From NCBI GenBank assembly GCA_019116365.1, contig DXBT01000016.1:1-64000 (forward strand): DNA of 64,000 bases, read 5' to 3'. Position numbers and translations under genes: made by a program. The notes beneath the pieces were generated by a model, which had not been told where the DNA came from, made no database searches, and was given only the letters and a program-made list of their open reading frames with translations. Origin of the DNA: Barnesiella merdipullorum. GTDB taxonomy: Bacteria; Bacteroidota; Bacteroidia; Bacteroidales; Barnesiellaceae. Positions 7,756 through 17,152 of the stretch are shown here, piece by piece. Within the stretch, counting starts at the first letter, position 1, and each line of letters opens with the position of its first letter.

Positions 7756-8075
7756 GAACGGTGACTGTTAAATCTGCATTTCTGACGGGTAACGATTAGG
7801 AAACCGTTCTCTTTCTCCAATCCGCTTTGGAACGCTATTCAGCCCTCTATCCAACTTCCGCGATTTTCTCCTAACTACTTAATTCACAGATTACATTGCG
7901 TTAATCTGTCGAATTTTGGAGGTTTTTCCATAGATTTTCCGTAAACCTGTTGGGTGCAATTGCTGCATATTGTTGCTTTCCCAAGAAGCCGTGTATCAAT
8001 GTTACAAGAACTATTGACACACAGCTCGCTTTGTTTTGAATTCGTCGAACTCACGTTATTTAAAAAATTCTTATC
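7756..8075. other. Gene-free region, probable element end
   Basis: About 320 bases without a convincing gene. The attachment site of the mobile element should lie here, between the integrase promoter and the next chromosomal gene, but without the other junction or an empty site I cannot mark it. The promoter of the following 1300-residue protein must also be here; I see no clear TAnnTTTG at good distance. Confidence 0.4.
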
Positions 8076-11000
8076 ATGAGAAAACAATTTCTACTATTCT
8101 CACTATTGTTTGTTCTCTTGCCATTCTTCTCTACACAGGCTCAAGAGAATAAAGCAATTACCATTCCTCAGTTCACGCTGTCGAGTTGGAATTCTTCGGC
8201 CTATCGGCTGGAGGTACCCGAAACAATCCTGGGCGACCGCAGTGGCGGTGCAACCGACCGCACGGGGAAATCGTTTACCCTGTCTGCTTGGATCAACATG
8301 GACAAGTTTACCAACGAGAGCAACAACAAAGGCAATGTGATCATGGGGCATGGTGCTCGTGCTCACCTCAACTACAACGGTAGCTTGGTATTGGCTACAA
8401 CAACCGACGGTACCCTCAAAATCATTTCGGGATCCGGCAAAGCATTGTCGGGTGATCTCAATGCAACCGTCGCCTTGAATACCTGGACCTACCTGACGCT
8501 GGTTTACGACAACAGCGACTTCTCTGTAAAGGTCTATAAAGATGGTACCTTAATCGAGACCCGCAACAACGGCTCGCAACTGACTCTATTTAGCGATAAC
8601 CCCTGTATCTTCTTCGTGGGTGGCGCCGGGTTCTCAGGCCTCTGTGACGAGATGCAGTTCTATAACAAGGCTCTCACGGCCGACGAAGTTGCCCAAGCCT
8701 ACAACAACGATCCTCAGGGAGTTTCGGGGTTGACCGCCTGGTACGACTTCAACGAAATCGAGAGCGGGACTACCGGTACGTTCACCAACAAGGCCACCGA
8801 CTCGGCTCATGCCGATACCAAGGCTGTATTCTATAAACTCACAGGTGGAAGTACCAACTCTGATGGCGGATTGATTAGCAATACCGGCTTCACCGAAACA
8901 GCTCCTGCCTTGGCCGAAGGCCGCACGATTGTCACCACTACGATGTACACCGTGACGTTGCCCGAGACCGTAGAGAACGGTACGCTCACCGTCATGAACG
9001 GCGAAAACGCCCTCAACCCCGGCGTGAACGAAGTTGAAGAAGGAGCCGAACTGACTATCACGGCCACTCCTGCCGCAGACTATCGACTGGAATCGCTTAC
9101 CGTAAACGATGCGTCCTTTGAAAGTGGTGCCACTTATGCAGTAAACGAAAATGCTACGATTGCCGTTTCGTTTGTCGAAATCGAAAAGCACAGCGTATCG
9201 GTTAACGTCCCCGACGGCGTAGAGTATCAGGTTACCCTGAACGGCGAACCGGTCGAGGATCTCTCTTCGGTAGTAGTTGGCAGTGAACTCACCTTGACGA
9301 TAAGCGCTCTGCCTCAAGGCAAGAAGATTGCTTCGGTAACCCTCGGTGAAACGCCGCTCGAGGCTAACCAGGATGGCACTTACACCTTCACGGTAACTGC
9401 CGATGCCACGCTCACCATTACCCTGGCCGACGTCATTGATTACTATACAGCAACACTGCCCCAGACCGTAGAGAACGGTACGCTCACCGTCATGAATGGC
9501 GAAACCGCCCTCAACCCCGGTGAAAACGCACAAATTGCAGAGGGTACAATTCTCACCATCACCGCTACTCCTGCCGCAGACTATCGCCTGGAGTCGCTTA
9601 CCGTAAACGGTACTCCCATTGAAAGCGGTGCCACTTATGCAGTAAACGAAAATACTACGATTGCCGTTTCGTTTGTCGAAATCGAAAAGCACAGCGTATC
9701 GGTTAACGCCCCCGAGGACGTAGAGTATCAGGTTACCTTGAACGGCGAACCGGTCGAGGATCTCTCTTCGGTAGTAGTTGGCAGTGAACTCACCTTGACT
9801 ATCACCGTTCCCCAAGGAAAGAAACTCGTATCGGTAACCTTTGGCGACGAACCTCTCGAAGCTAACGAAGATGGCACTTACACCTTCACGGTAACTGCCG
9901 ACGCCACAATCACCGTTACGCTGGCCGACATCGTGTACTACTCGGTAACCCTGCCCGAGACCGTAGAGAACGGTACACTCACCGTCATGAATGGCGATGC
10001 TGCACTCAACGCAGGTGAAAACACTCAAATTGAAGAGGGTACAACCCTGACCATCACCGCTACCCCCAACTCGGGTTACGAAATTCTCTCGCTGCAAGTA
10101 AACGGCACAGATTTCAACAGTGGCGACACTTATGTAGTCAACCAAAACACGACGATTGCCGTAAGCTTCCAGATCGAAGGCCCCAAAGCCGTATTGGTTC
10201 CCAGCCTCAATGGCGACAAGAAATATCAGTTCCGCTTCGACGATATCGTATTGGGTGAACACGAAAATGGAGTGAACAACTCGTGGAATGGCGGCAACGT
10301 TACCGGTACCGACCATCGGGCCCGCAACTTCACCATGTCGGCTTGGGTAAAAGCCGTTAGTACCGAAGGCCAAATTCTCGGTCACGGACAATCGCTCTTC
10401 TACGGTGCTACCGGTACATTTGGTGTATTCCTGGATAACGGACGCCTCACCTTGAAGGCTCGTGCCTGGGAAGATAGCGGCAGCTGCCCCGGCATCTCCG
10501 ATGTAGCTACCAGCGCTACCCTCACCACCGACGAATGGGCCTTTATCTCGGTCGTTGTCGATGATACCAACCGCACCATCAAACTCTACAAGAACGGTAA
10601 ACTGGCCGGCACGGGCGACTTGAGCGTAATTACCGAGAACGGCGTACGCGAAGGCCACGGTATCGGTCTGCTTCAAGACGAGTGCGTATTCTTCGTAGGT
10701 AACGGTGGTTTCTCCTGCTACGTTGACGAGGTTCAACTCTGGAACAAAGCCTTGAACGAAAAAGAATTGAAAGAGTCGGTTCGCGGTGGATACACCCAAG
10801 AGAACATGCCTCAAGAACTCATTGCCTATTACAAGGTTACCTCCGAATCGGAAGCCGAACTCGAGAACAAAGGCACCTACGGTGCTTGTCCTGCCGGTGT
10901 GGTTGAAGGTACAACCCATCGTGAAGAAGCTCCCTACTGGGCCGATGTTTATACCTGCGACTTTATCTCGGTTCAAATCGTAGCCGGTCACACCTTCCCG

Positions 11001-11978
11001 ACCAACAACCTCACCATTACCCAACCCACCGAGGGTGGTTCGTTCAAAGTGGTAAATGCCCAGAACGAAGAGGTAACCAGCGGTCCCGTTGAGCAATTTA
11101 CCGCCCTCACTGTTGTTGCCGAACCGGCCGAAGGATATGCCTTGAGCCAAGTATTGGTCAATGGCGAACCCAACGATGGCACGACCTTCGTTATCGAAGA
11201 CGACACCGAGGTTACCGTTGAATTCGTTAAACTGGTAACTGTAAGCTATACCGAGACTACTGGTGGTCTCGTAGAGATGTTTATCGACGATGCTGCCGAA
11301 GCTTCTGAATTTGGCAGTGTAATGCCTGGTTCGAAAGTAACCTTGAAGGTAACTGCCGACGAAGGTTATAGACTGGCTTCGCTGCTCATCAACAACGAAG
11401 AGAAGAAAGACGCCCTGGTTGACAATGCCTATACGATCGAAGCTATCGATGGCGACGTGACCGTAGCTGCTACGTTCGAAGAGATTCCCTACTGGCAAGT
11501 AACCTGCATGGTCATGGGTGAAGGTACGGTTACCATCACCGACGACGAAAGCAACGTATATGCCAGCGGTTCTGAAATTATCGAAAATACCTTCGTTAAA
11601 CTGGTATTCAACCCCGAAGAAGGTTACAAGGTATCTGAGTTCTCCGACAACGATGGCTCTCTGCTGGATCAAATCAGCAACAACGTATATGAAGTAGGTG
11701 CTTTGACCAGCGCCCATTTCTACTATGTAACGTTCACAACCTCAGTAGGTATCGACAACGAGAGCATCGATGCTGTGTCGATCTACTACAACGCCGGTAT
11801 GCTCTATGCCAACGGTCTGAACGAAGAGGCTACTCTGGCTATCTACGACCTGGCCGGTAAACTGGTTAAGGTAGCTACCGAAGCTCCTGTAAACGTTAGC
11901 GACCTGGCCAACGGCTGCTACATCGTGAAAGTGAAGATGAACAATGCCGAGAAGGTGGTAAAATTTATCAAACGATAA
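8076..11978 (+). CDS. Secreted multidomain protein: two LamG-like domains, InlB-type B-repeats, T9SS sorting domain
   Basis: 1300 residues. A signal peptide (MRKQFLLFSLLFVLLPFFSTQAQ) is followed by a concanavalin-like LamG domain (about 40-240, ending in DEMQFYNKALTADEVAQAYN), a repeat region (about 290-705) and a second LamG-like domain (about 710-960, DEVQLWNKALNEKELKE). Further beta-repeat modules follow to about 1220. The end resembles the type A type IX secretion C-terminal domain: LAIYDLAGKLVKV ... NGCYIVKVKMNNAEKVVKFIKR-like. LamG domains often bind glycans, and divergent B-repeats form extended stalks, so an exported adhesin or glycan-binding surface protein is the inference. No catalytic domain is seen. 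A terminator follows at 12012. Confidence 0.8.
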   Translation: MRKQFLLFSLLFVLLPFFSTQAQENKAITIPQFTLSSWNSSAYRLEVPETILGDRSGGATDRTGKSFTLSAWINMDKFTNESNNKGNVIMGHGARAHLNYNGSLVLATTTDGTLKIISGSGKALSGDLNATVALNTWTYLTLVYDNSDFSVKVYKDGTLIETRNNGSQLTLFSDNPCIFFVGGAGFSGLCDEMQFYNKALTADEVAQAYNNDPQGVSGLTAWYDFNEIESGTTGTFTNKATDSAHADTKAVFYKLTGGSTNSDGGLISNTGFTETAPALAEGRTIVTTTMYTVTLPETVENGTLTVMNGENALNPGVNEVEEGAELTITATPAADYRLESLTVNDASFESGATYAVNENATIAVSFVEIEKHSVSVNVPDGVEYQVTLNGEPVEDLSSVVVGSELTLTISALPQGKKIASVTLGETPLEANQDGTYTFTVTADATLTITLADVIDYYTATLPQTVENGTLTVMNGETALNPGENAQIAEGTILTITATPAADYRLESLTVNGTPIESGATYAVNENTTIAVSFVEIEKHSVSVNAPEDVEYQVTLNGEPVEDLSSVVVGSELTLTITVPQGKKLVSVTFGDEPLEANEDGTYTFTVTADATITVTLADIVYYSVTLPETVENGTLTVMNGDAALNAGENTQIEEGTTLTITATPNSGYEILSLQVNGTDFNSGDTYVVNQNTTIAVSFQIEGPKAVLVPSLNGDKKYQFRFDDIVLGEHENGVNNSWNGGNVTGTDHRARNFTMSAWVKAVSTEGQILGHGQSLFYGATGTFGVFLDNGRLTLKARAWEDSGSCPGISDVATSATLTTDEWAFISVVVDDTNRTIKLYKNGKLAGTGDLSVITENGVREGHGIGLLQDECVFFVGNGGFSCYVDEVQLWNKALNEKELKESVRGGYTQENMPQELIAYYKVTSESEAELENKGTYGACPAGVVEGTTHREEAPYWADVYTCDFISVQIVAGHTFPTNNLTITQPTEGGSFKVVNAQNEEVTSGPVEQFTALTVVAEPAEGYALSQVLVNGEPNDGTTFVIEDDTEVTVEFVKLVTVSYTETTGGLVEMFIDDAAEASEFGSVMPGSKVTLKVTADEGYRLASLLINNEEKKDALVDNAYTIEAIDGDVTVAATFEEIPYWQVTCMVMGEGTVTITDDESNVYASGSEIIENTFVKLVFNPEEGYKVSEFSDNDGSLLDQISNNVYEVGALTSAHFYYVTFTTSVGIDNESIDAVSIYYNAGMLYANGLNEEATLAIYDLAGKLVKVATEAPVNVSDLANGCYIVKVKMNNAEKVVKFIKR
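8964..10170 (+). repeat. Long near-identical tandem repeats inside the 1300-residue protein
   Basis: The phrase gagaccgtagagaacggta (8964) recurs, with one or two changes, at 9462 and 9957, giving periods of 498 and 495 bases (166 and 165 codons). Unit 1 and unit 2 are almost the same in protein and in DNA over most of their length; unit 3 keeps only the first half. Each unit holds two beta modules, the second containing VTLNGEPVEDLSSVVVG. Confidence 0.85.
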
Positions 11979-12011
11979 ACGACCGATAAATAACCTTTCC
12001 GGTAAATAAAC

Positions 12012-12047
12012 AATCGGAGTCATATCGCAAGATATGGCTCCGATTTG
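12012..12047 (+). terminator. Terminator after the LamG/T9SS gene
   Basis: 15-base arms aatcggagtcatatc (12012-12026) and gatatggctccgatt (12031-12045), one G-T pair, with the tetraloop gcaa, then ttgtatt. Confidence 0.75.
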
Positions 12048-12193
12048 TATTATATATAACTCTTAAACCGAAATCCAAGCCTGCAACAGTACCCGGGTTT
12101 TGTTTTTCCCTATGCGCTCCTTCAAATGCCACAATTACCCACTTCTCTCCCCAGTTTACTACATGTTAAAAAACACTAACTCACCTCACCCGC

Positions 12194-12224
12194 TTGCCAT
12201 CCCGTCAAAAATTTCGTAGCTTCG
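12194..12224 (+). promoter_or_regulatory. Promoter of the GH31 gene
   Basis: TTG (12194-12196), a 20-base spacer and TAGCTTCG (12217-12224), one base off the TAnnTTTG consensus. The start codon is 33 bases further on. Confidence 0.55.
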
Positions 12225-12256
12225 CAATCGTTAAATTCATCAACATTATTTATATC

Positions 12257-13840
12257 ATGAGAAAAACATCACTATTTGCTTTATTTGCAAGTGCTCTATT
12301 TGCCTTACAGGCACAACAACAAACTACAGTTGCTCCCCTCGAAGGCGAAAAATGGTGGGGATGTTTCGTAGGTATCGGCAACGAAATGCCTTTTGCCTCA
12401 ACTACCCCGCTCTACGACCTGTCAAAGGTCAACTTCAACAACGAAGTCTCTCCCCTGCTGCTGTCGTCGCAAGGACGTTATGTGTGGAGCGACCAACCCT
12501 TTCGGTTCCGATTGAACAACGATACGCTTCTCATCGAGTCGGACTACGAGAAACCCCAGGTAACCCAGGCCGGTAAAACCCTGCGCGATGCCTACCTGCA
12601 CGCCAGCCAAAACCACTTCCCGGCTCAAGGTACAACCCCTCCCGAGCTCTTCTTCAAAGAACCGCAATACAATACCTGGATCGAGCTCATGTATAACCAG
12701 AATCAAAAAGACATTCTGGAGTATGCCCACCACATCATCGACTATGGATTCCCCAAAGGCATCCTCATGATCGACGACAACTGGCAACGCTACTATGGCA
12801 ACTTCGAGTTCAAGGCCGAGAAATTCCCCGATGCCCGGGCCATGACCGACGAGCTGCACCGTCTCGGCTTCAAGGTGATGCTGTGGATATCGCCTTTTGT
12901 TTCGGCCGACTCGCCTGAGTTCCGCGACCTCGACGCCAAAGGCTACCTGCTGAAAAACAAAAACGGTACGCCCGCCGTGGTCAACTGGTGGAACGGGTAT
13001 AGCGCCTGCTACGACATGACCAACCCCGAGGCTGTTGAATCGCTGAAACAGACCCTCAACCAATGCATGGAGAAATATGGTATCGACGGGTTCAAATTCG
13101 ATGCCGGCGACATCGCCATCCTGGCCAACGGCGAGTATGACTACTACGACAAGAATGCCGACCAGAACATATTCTCTCAACGCTGGGCCGAACTGGGCCT
13201 CTCCTACCCTTTCAACGAATTCCGTGCCGCCTGGAAAACCGGCGGACTGCCCCTCGTGCAACGTATTGGCGACAAGGACTACTCGTGGCACGCCGTATCG
13301 ATGCTCATCCCCAACATGGCTATTTGCGGCATGCTGGGCTATCCCTATGCCTGCCCCGACATGATTGGTGGCGGACAGTTCACCTCGTTCCTCAACATCA
13401 ACCCCGGCGAATTCAACGAAGAGCTCATCGTGCGCTCCTGCCAGGTACACGCCCTCATGCCCATGATGCAGTTCTCGGTAGCTCCCTGGCGAATCCTCAG
13501 CCCCGAAAACCGCGAGATTTGCGCCCGCTATGCCCGTCTGCACCACACGATGGGCGACTATATCTACCAGTGTGCCCTGCATGCTGCCAAGACCGGCGAG
13601 CCCATCTTGCGCCACATGGAGTACAGCTTCCCCCACAGCGGCTTTACCGAGTGTAAAGACCAGTTCATGCTGGGCGACAAATACCTCATCGCCCCCATGA
13701 CCACCGCCGGCAACAGCCGCACGGTATATCTGCCTAAAGGCAAATGGCGCGACGACCAGGGCAAGACTTTCAAAGGCCCCAAGAAAATCGCTATTGATGT
13801 GCCTCTCGACCGTCTGCCCTACTACGAACTGATAAAATAA
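12257..13840 (+). CDS. Glycoside hydrolase family 31 protein, secreted
   Basis: 527 residues from the ATG at 12257, chosen because a signal peptide (MRKTSLFALFASALFALQAQ) begins there. The central TIM-barrel shows GILMIDDNWQRYYG, FKVMLWISPFVS and YGIDGFKFDAGD, the GH31 signature, with Asp282 as the likely nucleophile. Asp339 in RIGDKD is the likely acid/base. GH31 enzymes are retaining alpha-glucosidases, alpha-xylosidases or relatives acting on non-reducing ends; the substrate cannot be read here. It is shorter than many GH31 enzymes and lacks an obvious large N-terminal beta-sandwich. It has its own promoter and terminator and probably acts in the periplasm. Confidence 0.85.
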   Translation: MRKTSLFALFASALFALQAQQQTTVAPLEGEKWWGCFVGIGNEMPFASTTPLYDLSKVNFNNEVSPLLLSSQGRYVWSDQPFRFRLNNDTLLIESDYEKPQVTQAGKTLRDAYLHASQNHFPAQGTTPPELFFKEPQYNTWIELMYNQNQKDILEYAHHIIDYGFPKGILMIDDNWQRYYGNFEFKAEKFPDARAMTDELHRLGFKVMLWISPFVSADSPEFRDLDAKGYLLKNKNGTPAVVNWWNGYSACYDMTNPEAVESLKQTLNQCMEKYGIDGFKFDAGDIAILANGEYDYYDKNADQNIFSQRWAELGLSYPFNEFRAAWKTGGLPLVQRIGDKDYSWHAVSMLIPNMAICGMLGYPYACPDMIGGGQFTSFLNINPGEFNEELIVRSCQVHALMPMMQFSVAPWRILSPENREICARYARLHHTMGDYIYQCALHAAKTGEPILRHMEYSFPHSGFTECKDQFMLGDKYLIAPMTTAGNSRTVYLPKGKWRDDQGKTFKGPKKIAIDVPLDRLPYYELIK

Positions 13841-13891
13841 GCGAACAGATACTCACCCCTTGCAAGGGGTAGAGACTCCAATTCCCCTGTC

Positions 13892-13932
13892 CCGGGGAGG
13901 AGCCGACAGACTGGCTGTCGATTCCTCCCCGG
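13892..13932 (+). terminator. Hairpin after the GH31 gene
   Basis: Nested inverted repeat: ccggggagg (13892-13900) / cctccccgg (13924-13932), with an inner gacag/ctgtc, followed by ctcttttcc. It may be the terminator of the GH31 gene or a member of a dispersed hairpin repeat, since similar GC-rich hairpins occur at 17410-17513. Confidence 0.5.
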
Positions 13933-13980
13933 CTCTTTTCCGGCACCTTCGCCCGGGAGAGGCTGGCGACCCTACGGCAC

Positions 13981-14023
13981 AAAAAAGCCCGGGGTTGCAT
14001 TTCGATTGCGATGCAACCCCGGG
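13981..14023 (-). terminator. Terminator of the tmRNA gene
   Basis: Perfect 13-bp stem cccggggttgcat (13988-14000) / atgcaaccccggg (14011-14023) with six T on the minus strand side (13981-13986), 10 bases past the tmRNA 3' end. Confidence 0.9.
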
Positions 14024-14032
14024 TCGAATGGT

Positions 14033-14430
14033 TGGTGGAGCTGGAGGGATTCGAACCCTCGTCCAAACGAGGAACTAATGAGCTTTCTACATGCTTATCT
14101 TCGCTTTGATTGTCGGGCACAGACAAGACCGAAGCCACCAATCTGTACCTTAGTTTCTAAAATTTCATCGTCGGCCCGAAACCTGCCTTCGACTATTTCC
14201 GAGATTATTGCACCACCGTTTCGGAACGCTTCGGAACCACAGCAACCGGGTGATGTCTTGTCTCCGCAACTGTTGCAGAGATTAAGCTAATCTACTGTAC
14301 TTCGATTAAGCAGCAAGAGCGTAGTTATTTTCGCCAGTTAAATTTTTGTTGTCTGAGATTATAGAGCGGGGCAACAACGCTCTGCATGCTTACCCACCAC
14401 TTCTACCCGCTGTCAAAACCGGTCAGCCCC
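14033..14430 (-). ncRNA. ssrA: Transfer-messenger RNA (tmRNA)
   Basis: About 398 nt. The 5' end reads ggggctgaccggttttgaca (from 14430). The 3' end is the tRNA-like acceptor arm ggttcgaatccctccagctc followed by cacca, with CCA encoded at 14033-14035. The internal reading frame (minus strand, 14335 down to 14306) encodes GENNYALAA and a TAA stop, the ssrA tag type of Bacteroidetes. The tag marks peptides from stalled ribosomes for proteolysis, working with SmpB. A TATCTTTG box at 14474-14481 (minus strand) is the likely -7 element, implying a short 5' precursor that is trimmed. Confidence 0.95.
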
Positions 14431-14537
14431 AGTGGCAGTATGTTCACCCTCGCCGGTTTCCCGTCGGGGACGACAAAGATAATGCTTTTCCGGCAAATAT
14501 AATCGACTTGGAGCGAAAAATAAATCACTCTCCAGCC

Positions 14538-15659
14538 TCAACTCTTCAAGAGCAGAATAAGTTTGATAGCCAGGTCGAAGAGCACGATTTTGGCGTTGGC
14601 ATTCTGCCCGATGTCATTCTCGGCATCGCTCAGATGCTTCATGATGGCCTGCACATTGCGCTCGTGTATGAAGGGGGCAAAACGGGTCGAGAACTGCTCC
14701 TCCTCGCGGTTCATGTACGACAAGTCGGGCACGTGCAGATTATAGATATAGTTTTCGCGCACCATGCGCTGGGCATAGGCCAGGAAGCGACGCAAGCGCT
14801 CGCGGCCCAACTCGGCCACCTCTTCGCTCCACCCCTTCAGGTCCTTGATCTTCCGCCCGTAGGCAAGGCGCGTCACCTGCACGAAATAGTTGAAGAACAG
14901 GAGGCTCTCTTCGTTCAGTTGGAGCGACTCACACGCCCGCAAATAACTGCCCTCGGCCACATGAGCCACAGCCAGGGCATCTTGTGCGGCTATACCGTAG
15001 CGGCTTTGCAAGGCCTCGGCAATGACCGGCGTGGGAAGCGAACGCATCTCGATGAGTTGCGACCGCGACCGTATGGTGCCCAACACCCGCTCGGGGCTGT
15101 TGCTCACCAACAGAAACACGCTGCCGGGATAGGGCTCCTCGAGCAACTTGAGCAGCTTGTTGGCACAAGTGTCGTTCATGCGCTCGGGTAACCAGATAAT
15201 CATAATCTTATAAGGCGACTCGTAGCTCTTCAACGACATCTTGCGCAAGATGCTCTCGCTCTCCTCGCCATATATCATGGCCTGCTTGTTCTCGGCATTG
15301 ATATAGCTCAACCACGCGTCGAGACCAAAGTAGGTATGATCTTTCAGAAACTCGCACCACTCGGGCAGATAATCGTCGCAAATGCGTTTCTTCTTCTCAA
15401 CCCTGACCATGGGAAAGACAAAATGCAAATCGGGATGCGTAAAGGCCTCATACTGCCGGCACGACTGGCACACCCCGCAGGCATCGCCCTGCTGGCGATT
15501 GGTGCAGTGTATATACCGGGCATAGGCCATGGCCATGGCAAACTTGCCTATCCCCTCGGGGCCGCACAACAACTGGGCATGGGCTATGTGGCCGCTATCG
15601 ACCGAGCGCAGCAACCGCTGCTTCACCTCGTCCTGCCCGATAATATCTTTGAAAAACAT
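14538..15659 (-). CDS. holB: DNA polymerase III delta' subunit (clamp-loader component)
   Basis: 373 residues. GPEGIGK (33-39) is the P-loop, Cys52, Cys61, Cys64 and Cys67 form the zinc-binding cluster of clamp-loader AAA+ proteins, and LLKLLEEPYPGSVFLLVSN with SRSQLIEM corresponds to the sensor and SRC region. In the polymerase III holoenzyme delta' joins delta and the tau/gamma subunits to open the sliding clamp and load it on DNA. It starts 22 bases after metF stops on the same strand, so the two are likely co-transcribed. The C-terminal third is divergent, as usual for Bacteroidetes homologues. Confidence 0.88.
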   Translation of the reverse strand: MFFKDIIGQDEVKQRLLRSVDSGHIAHAQLLCGPEGIGKFAMAMAYARYIHCTNRQQGDACGVCQSCRQYEAFTHPDLHFVFPMVRVEKKKRICDDYLPEWCEFLKDHTYFGLDAWLSYINAENKQAMIYGEESESILRKMSLKSYESPYKIMIIWLPERMNDTCANKLLKLLEEPYPGSVFLLVSNSPERVLGTIRSRSQLIEMRSLPTPVIAEALQSRYGIAAQDALAVAHVAEGSYLRACESLQLNEESLLFFNYFVQVTRLAYGRKIKDLKGWSEEVAELGRERLRRFLAYAQRMVRENYIYNLHVPDLSYMNREEEQFSTRFAPFIHERNVQAIMKHLSDAENDIGQNANAKIVLFDLAIKLILLLKS

Positions 15660-15681
15660 AGCGCTCTCTTCCTCTTGTCTC

Positions 15682-16638
15682 TTAATAAACCTGCTTGGCT
15701 ATCCGATACACACTATCGACAGCCATGAGCGAATAGAAGTGAATACTGGGTACACCCCGGGCTTTCAACTCGAGCGACTGGGCCGTGCACCACTCGATAC
15801 CCACCTGCTTTACTTGCGAATCGTCCTTGCACTTGGCCACCTCGCGCACCAGTCCGTCGGGTATATCCACATGGAATACCCGCGGCAGCAACGTCAGCTG
15901 CGAAGCCTTCGAGATGGGTTTCAGCCCCGGTACAATAGGCACGGTGATACCGGCAGCCCGGCAGCGAGCTACAAAGTCGAAAAACTTGGAGTTGTCGAAA
16001 AACATCTGTGTGACAATATAGTCGGCCCCCATATCGACCTTGGCCTTCAGCCACTTCATATCCTCGTCGGGGTTGGGCGACTCGTCGTGCTTCTCGGGAT
16101 AACCGGCCACCCCATAGGAGAAGGGCCGCGAATTGACCACATCCATGCGGGTACCATCGATAAAGTATCCCTCGTTGAAACGGTTCACCTGTTGTTCCAG
16201 TTCGATGGCATGCTCATAACCGCCCGGCATGGCCGTGTAGCGACTCTCGTGCTTGGCCTTGTCGCCCCGCAGAATAAGCAGGTCGCATATACCCAGGAAG
16301 TTGAGGTCGATCAAGGCATACTCCGTCTCATGAGCCGTAAAGCCGCTGCATATCATGTGCGGCACCGTGGGTATCTGATACTTGTTTTTAATGGCGGCAG
16401 CCACCGCTACCGTGCCCGGTCGGCTGCGCTCCGAGACCCGGCGGAACAACCCGTCGGCCGTATCCTTGTAAACCATCTCGCTGCGATGTGTCGTTATGTT
16501 GATATACAACGGGTCAAACTCGCGCAACGTATCGATAGTCTTGAACGACTTCTCGATGCTGCTCCCCTTCAGAGGGGGTAATATTTCAAACGAAAAACCG
16601 GTACTCCCGGTATTCTTTAGCAAATCGGCAACCTTCAT
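15682..16638 (-). CDS. metF: 5,10-methylenetetrahydrofolate reductase
   Basis: 318 residues, the usual bacterial MetF length, a single flavin TIM-barrel. Recognisable blocks are FSFEILPPLKG near the N-terminus (the glutamate of the active site), the THR block that follows, ICDLLILRGDK, and GADYIVTQMFFDNSKFFDFV with IPIVPGLKPI-like text. It reduces 5,10-methylene-THF to 5-methyl-THF, the methyl donor for methionine synthesis. It precedes holB by 22 bases. No SAM riboswitch was recognised upstream; a TACATTTG box lies at 16723-16730. Confidence 0.93.
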   Translation of the reverse strand: MKVADLLKNTGSTGFSFEILPPLKGSSIEKSFKTIDTLREFDPLYINITTHRSEMVYKDTADGLFRRVSERSRPGTVAVAAAIKNKYQIPTVPHMICSGFTAHETEYALIDLNFLGICDLLILRGDKAKHESRYTAMPGGYEHAIELEQQVNRFNEGYFIDGTRMDVVNSRPFSYGVAGYPEKHDESPNPDEDMKWLKAKVDMGADYIVTQMFFDNSKFFDFVARCRAAGITVPIVPGLKPISKASQLTLLPRVFHVDIPDGLVREVAKCKDDSQVKQVGIEWCTAQSLELKARGVPSIHFYSLMAVDSVYRIAKQVY

Positions 16639-16722
16639 ATCTGTTTTTTTGCGAGGTCCTCGCCGGGGGCTGTCACGCCCGACGGGTCACCCTCCTGTTC
16701 GACACATCTTTTTTACGAAAGA

Positions 16723-16730
16723 CAAATGTA
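16723..16730 (-). promoter_or_regulatory. -7 box of the metF-holB unit
   Basis: TACATTTG on the minus strand, about 85 bases upstream of the metF start. The GC-rich leader between has no riboswitch I recognise. Confidence 0.45.
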
Positions 16731-16863
16731 CAATAAAATCCCGAAAAAGAGAAAAACCGCTATCTCTTTCCATTTCAACTGTTAAAGACTATATACAAAC
16801 TGCCCTATCTCGATTCACATTACTTAAAATAGATTAAATCCAAGCAAATTTCTTCCCAAATAT

Positions 16864-16895
16864 TATGTTTGAAAACATATTTGCCCCTATATTTG
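16864..16895 (+). promoter_or_regulatory. Promoter of the candidate small RNA, with overlapping inverted repeat
   Basis: TATATTTG (16888-16895) is a full match to the -7 consensus. Directly upstream tatgttt (16864-16870) and aaacata (16873-16879) form a perfect inverted repeat with a two-base centre over the -33 region, suggestive of an operator. Confidence 0.55.
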
Positions 16896-16902
16896 CACTG
16901 TG

Positions 16903-16966
16903 TTTTTCATGGTATTAGATTTAAGGTTAACAAAGATTGGTTGTCGTGAGACAATCAATTTTTTTT
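16903..16966 (+). ncRNA. Candidate small RNA ahead of rubredoxin
   Basis: A transcript starting about 7-8 bases after the -7 box would run about 60 nt and end in a hairpin, attggttgtc (16936-16945) / gacaatcaat (16950-16959) with loop gtga and one G-U pair, followed by eight T. No reading frame of note is inside. The segment around ggtattagatttaaggttaa looks like sequence I remember as conserved and repeated in Bacteroides intergenic regions, but I cannot verify this. It could be a stand-alone sRNA or an attenuator for the rubredoxin gene 190 bases downstream. Confidence 0.5.
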
Positions 16967-17152
16967 GTGCCTACTCAAAACCTACTTACTCCCGGAGGTC
17001 AGCCCCCAAAAATGTTAGAATATCCAAACAATACCCAAAAAACGGGAGGTAATTTGGTTTATATACCCAAAGATTGTATTTTTATCGCCGAGATAAGTCC
17101 TCATTCAGGACAGGACCTAATAAAAACCTATTTTTATAAAAGAAAGACTGAT

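Noticed and set aside
8964..10170. CRISPR or satellite array
   Set aside because: The repeats are about 500 bases long, in frame and protein-coding, with no spacer structure.
8634..11717. 1027-codon minus-strand frame opposite the LamG/T9SS gene
   Set aside because: It arises from the repetitive codon use of the real gene on the + strand, which has a signal peptide and recognisable domains.
13855..13960. Possible tRNA or structured RNA just ahead of ssrA
   Set aside because: The inverted repeats do not fold into a cloverleaf and fit terminators or intergenic repeats better.
16639..16720. SAM riboswitch ahead of metF
   Set aside because: The leader is GC-rich but shows none of the conserved SAM-I, SAM-II or SAM-V core sequences.
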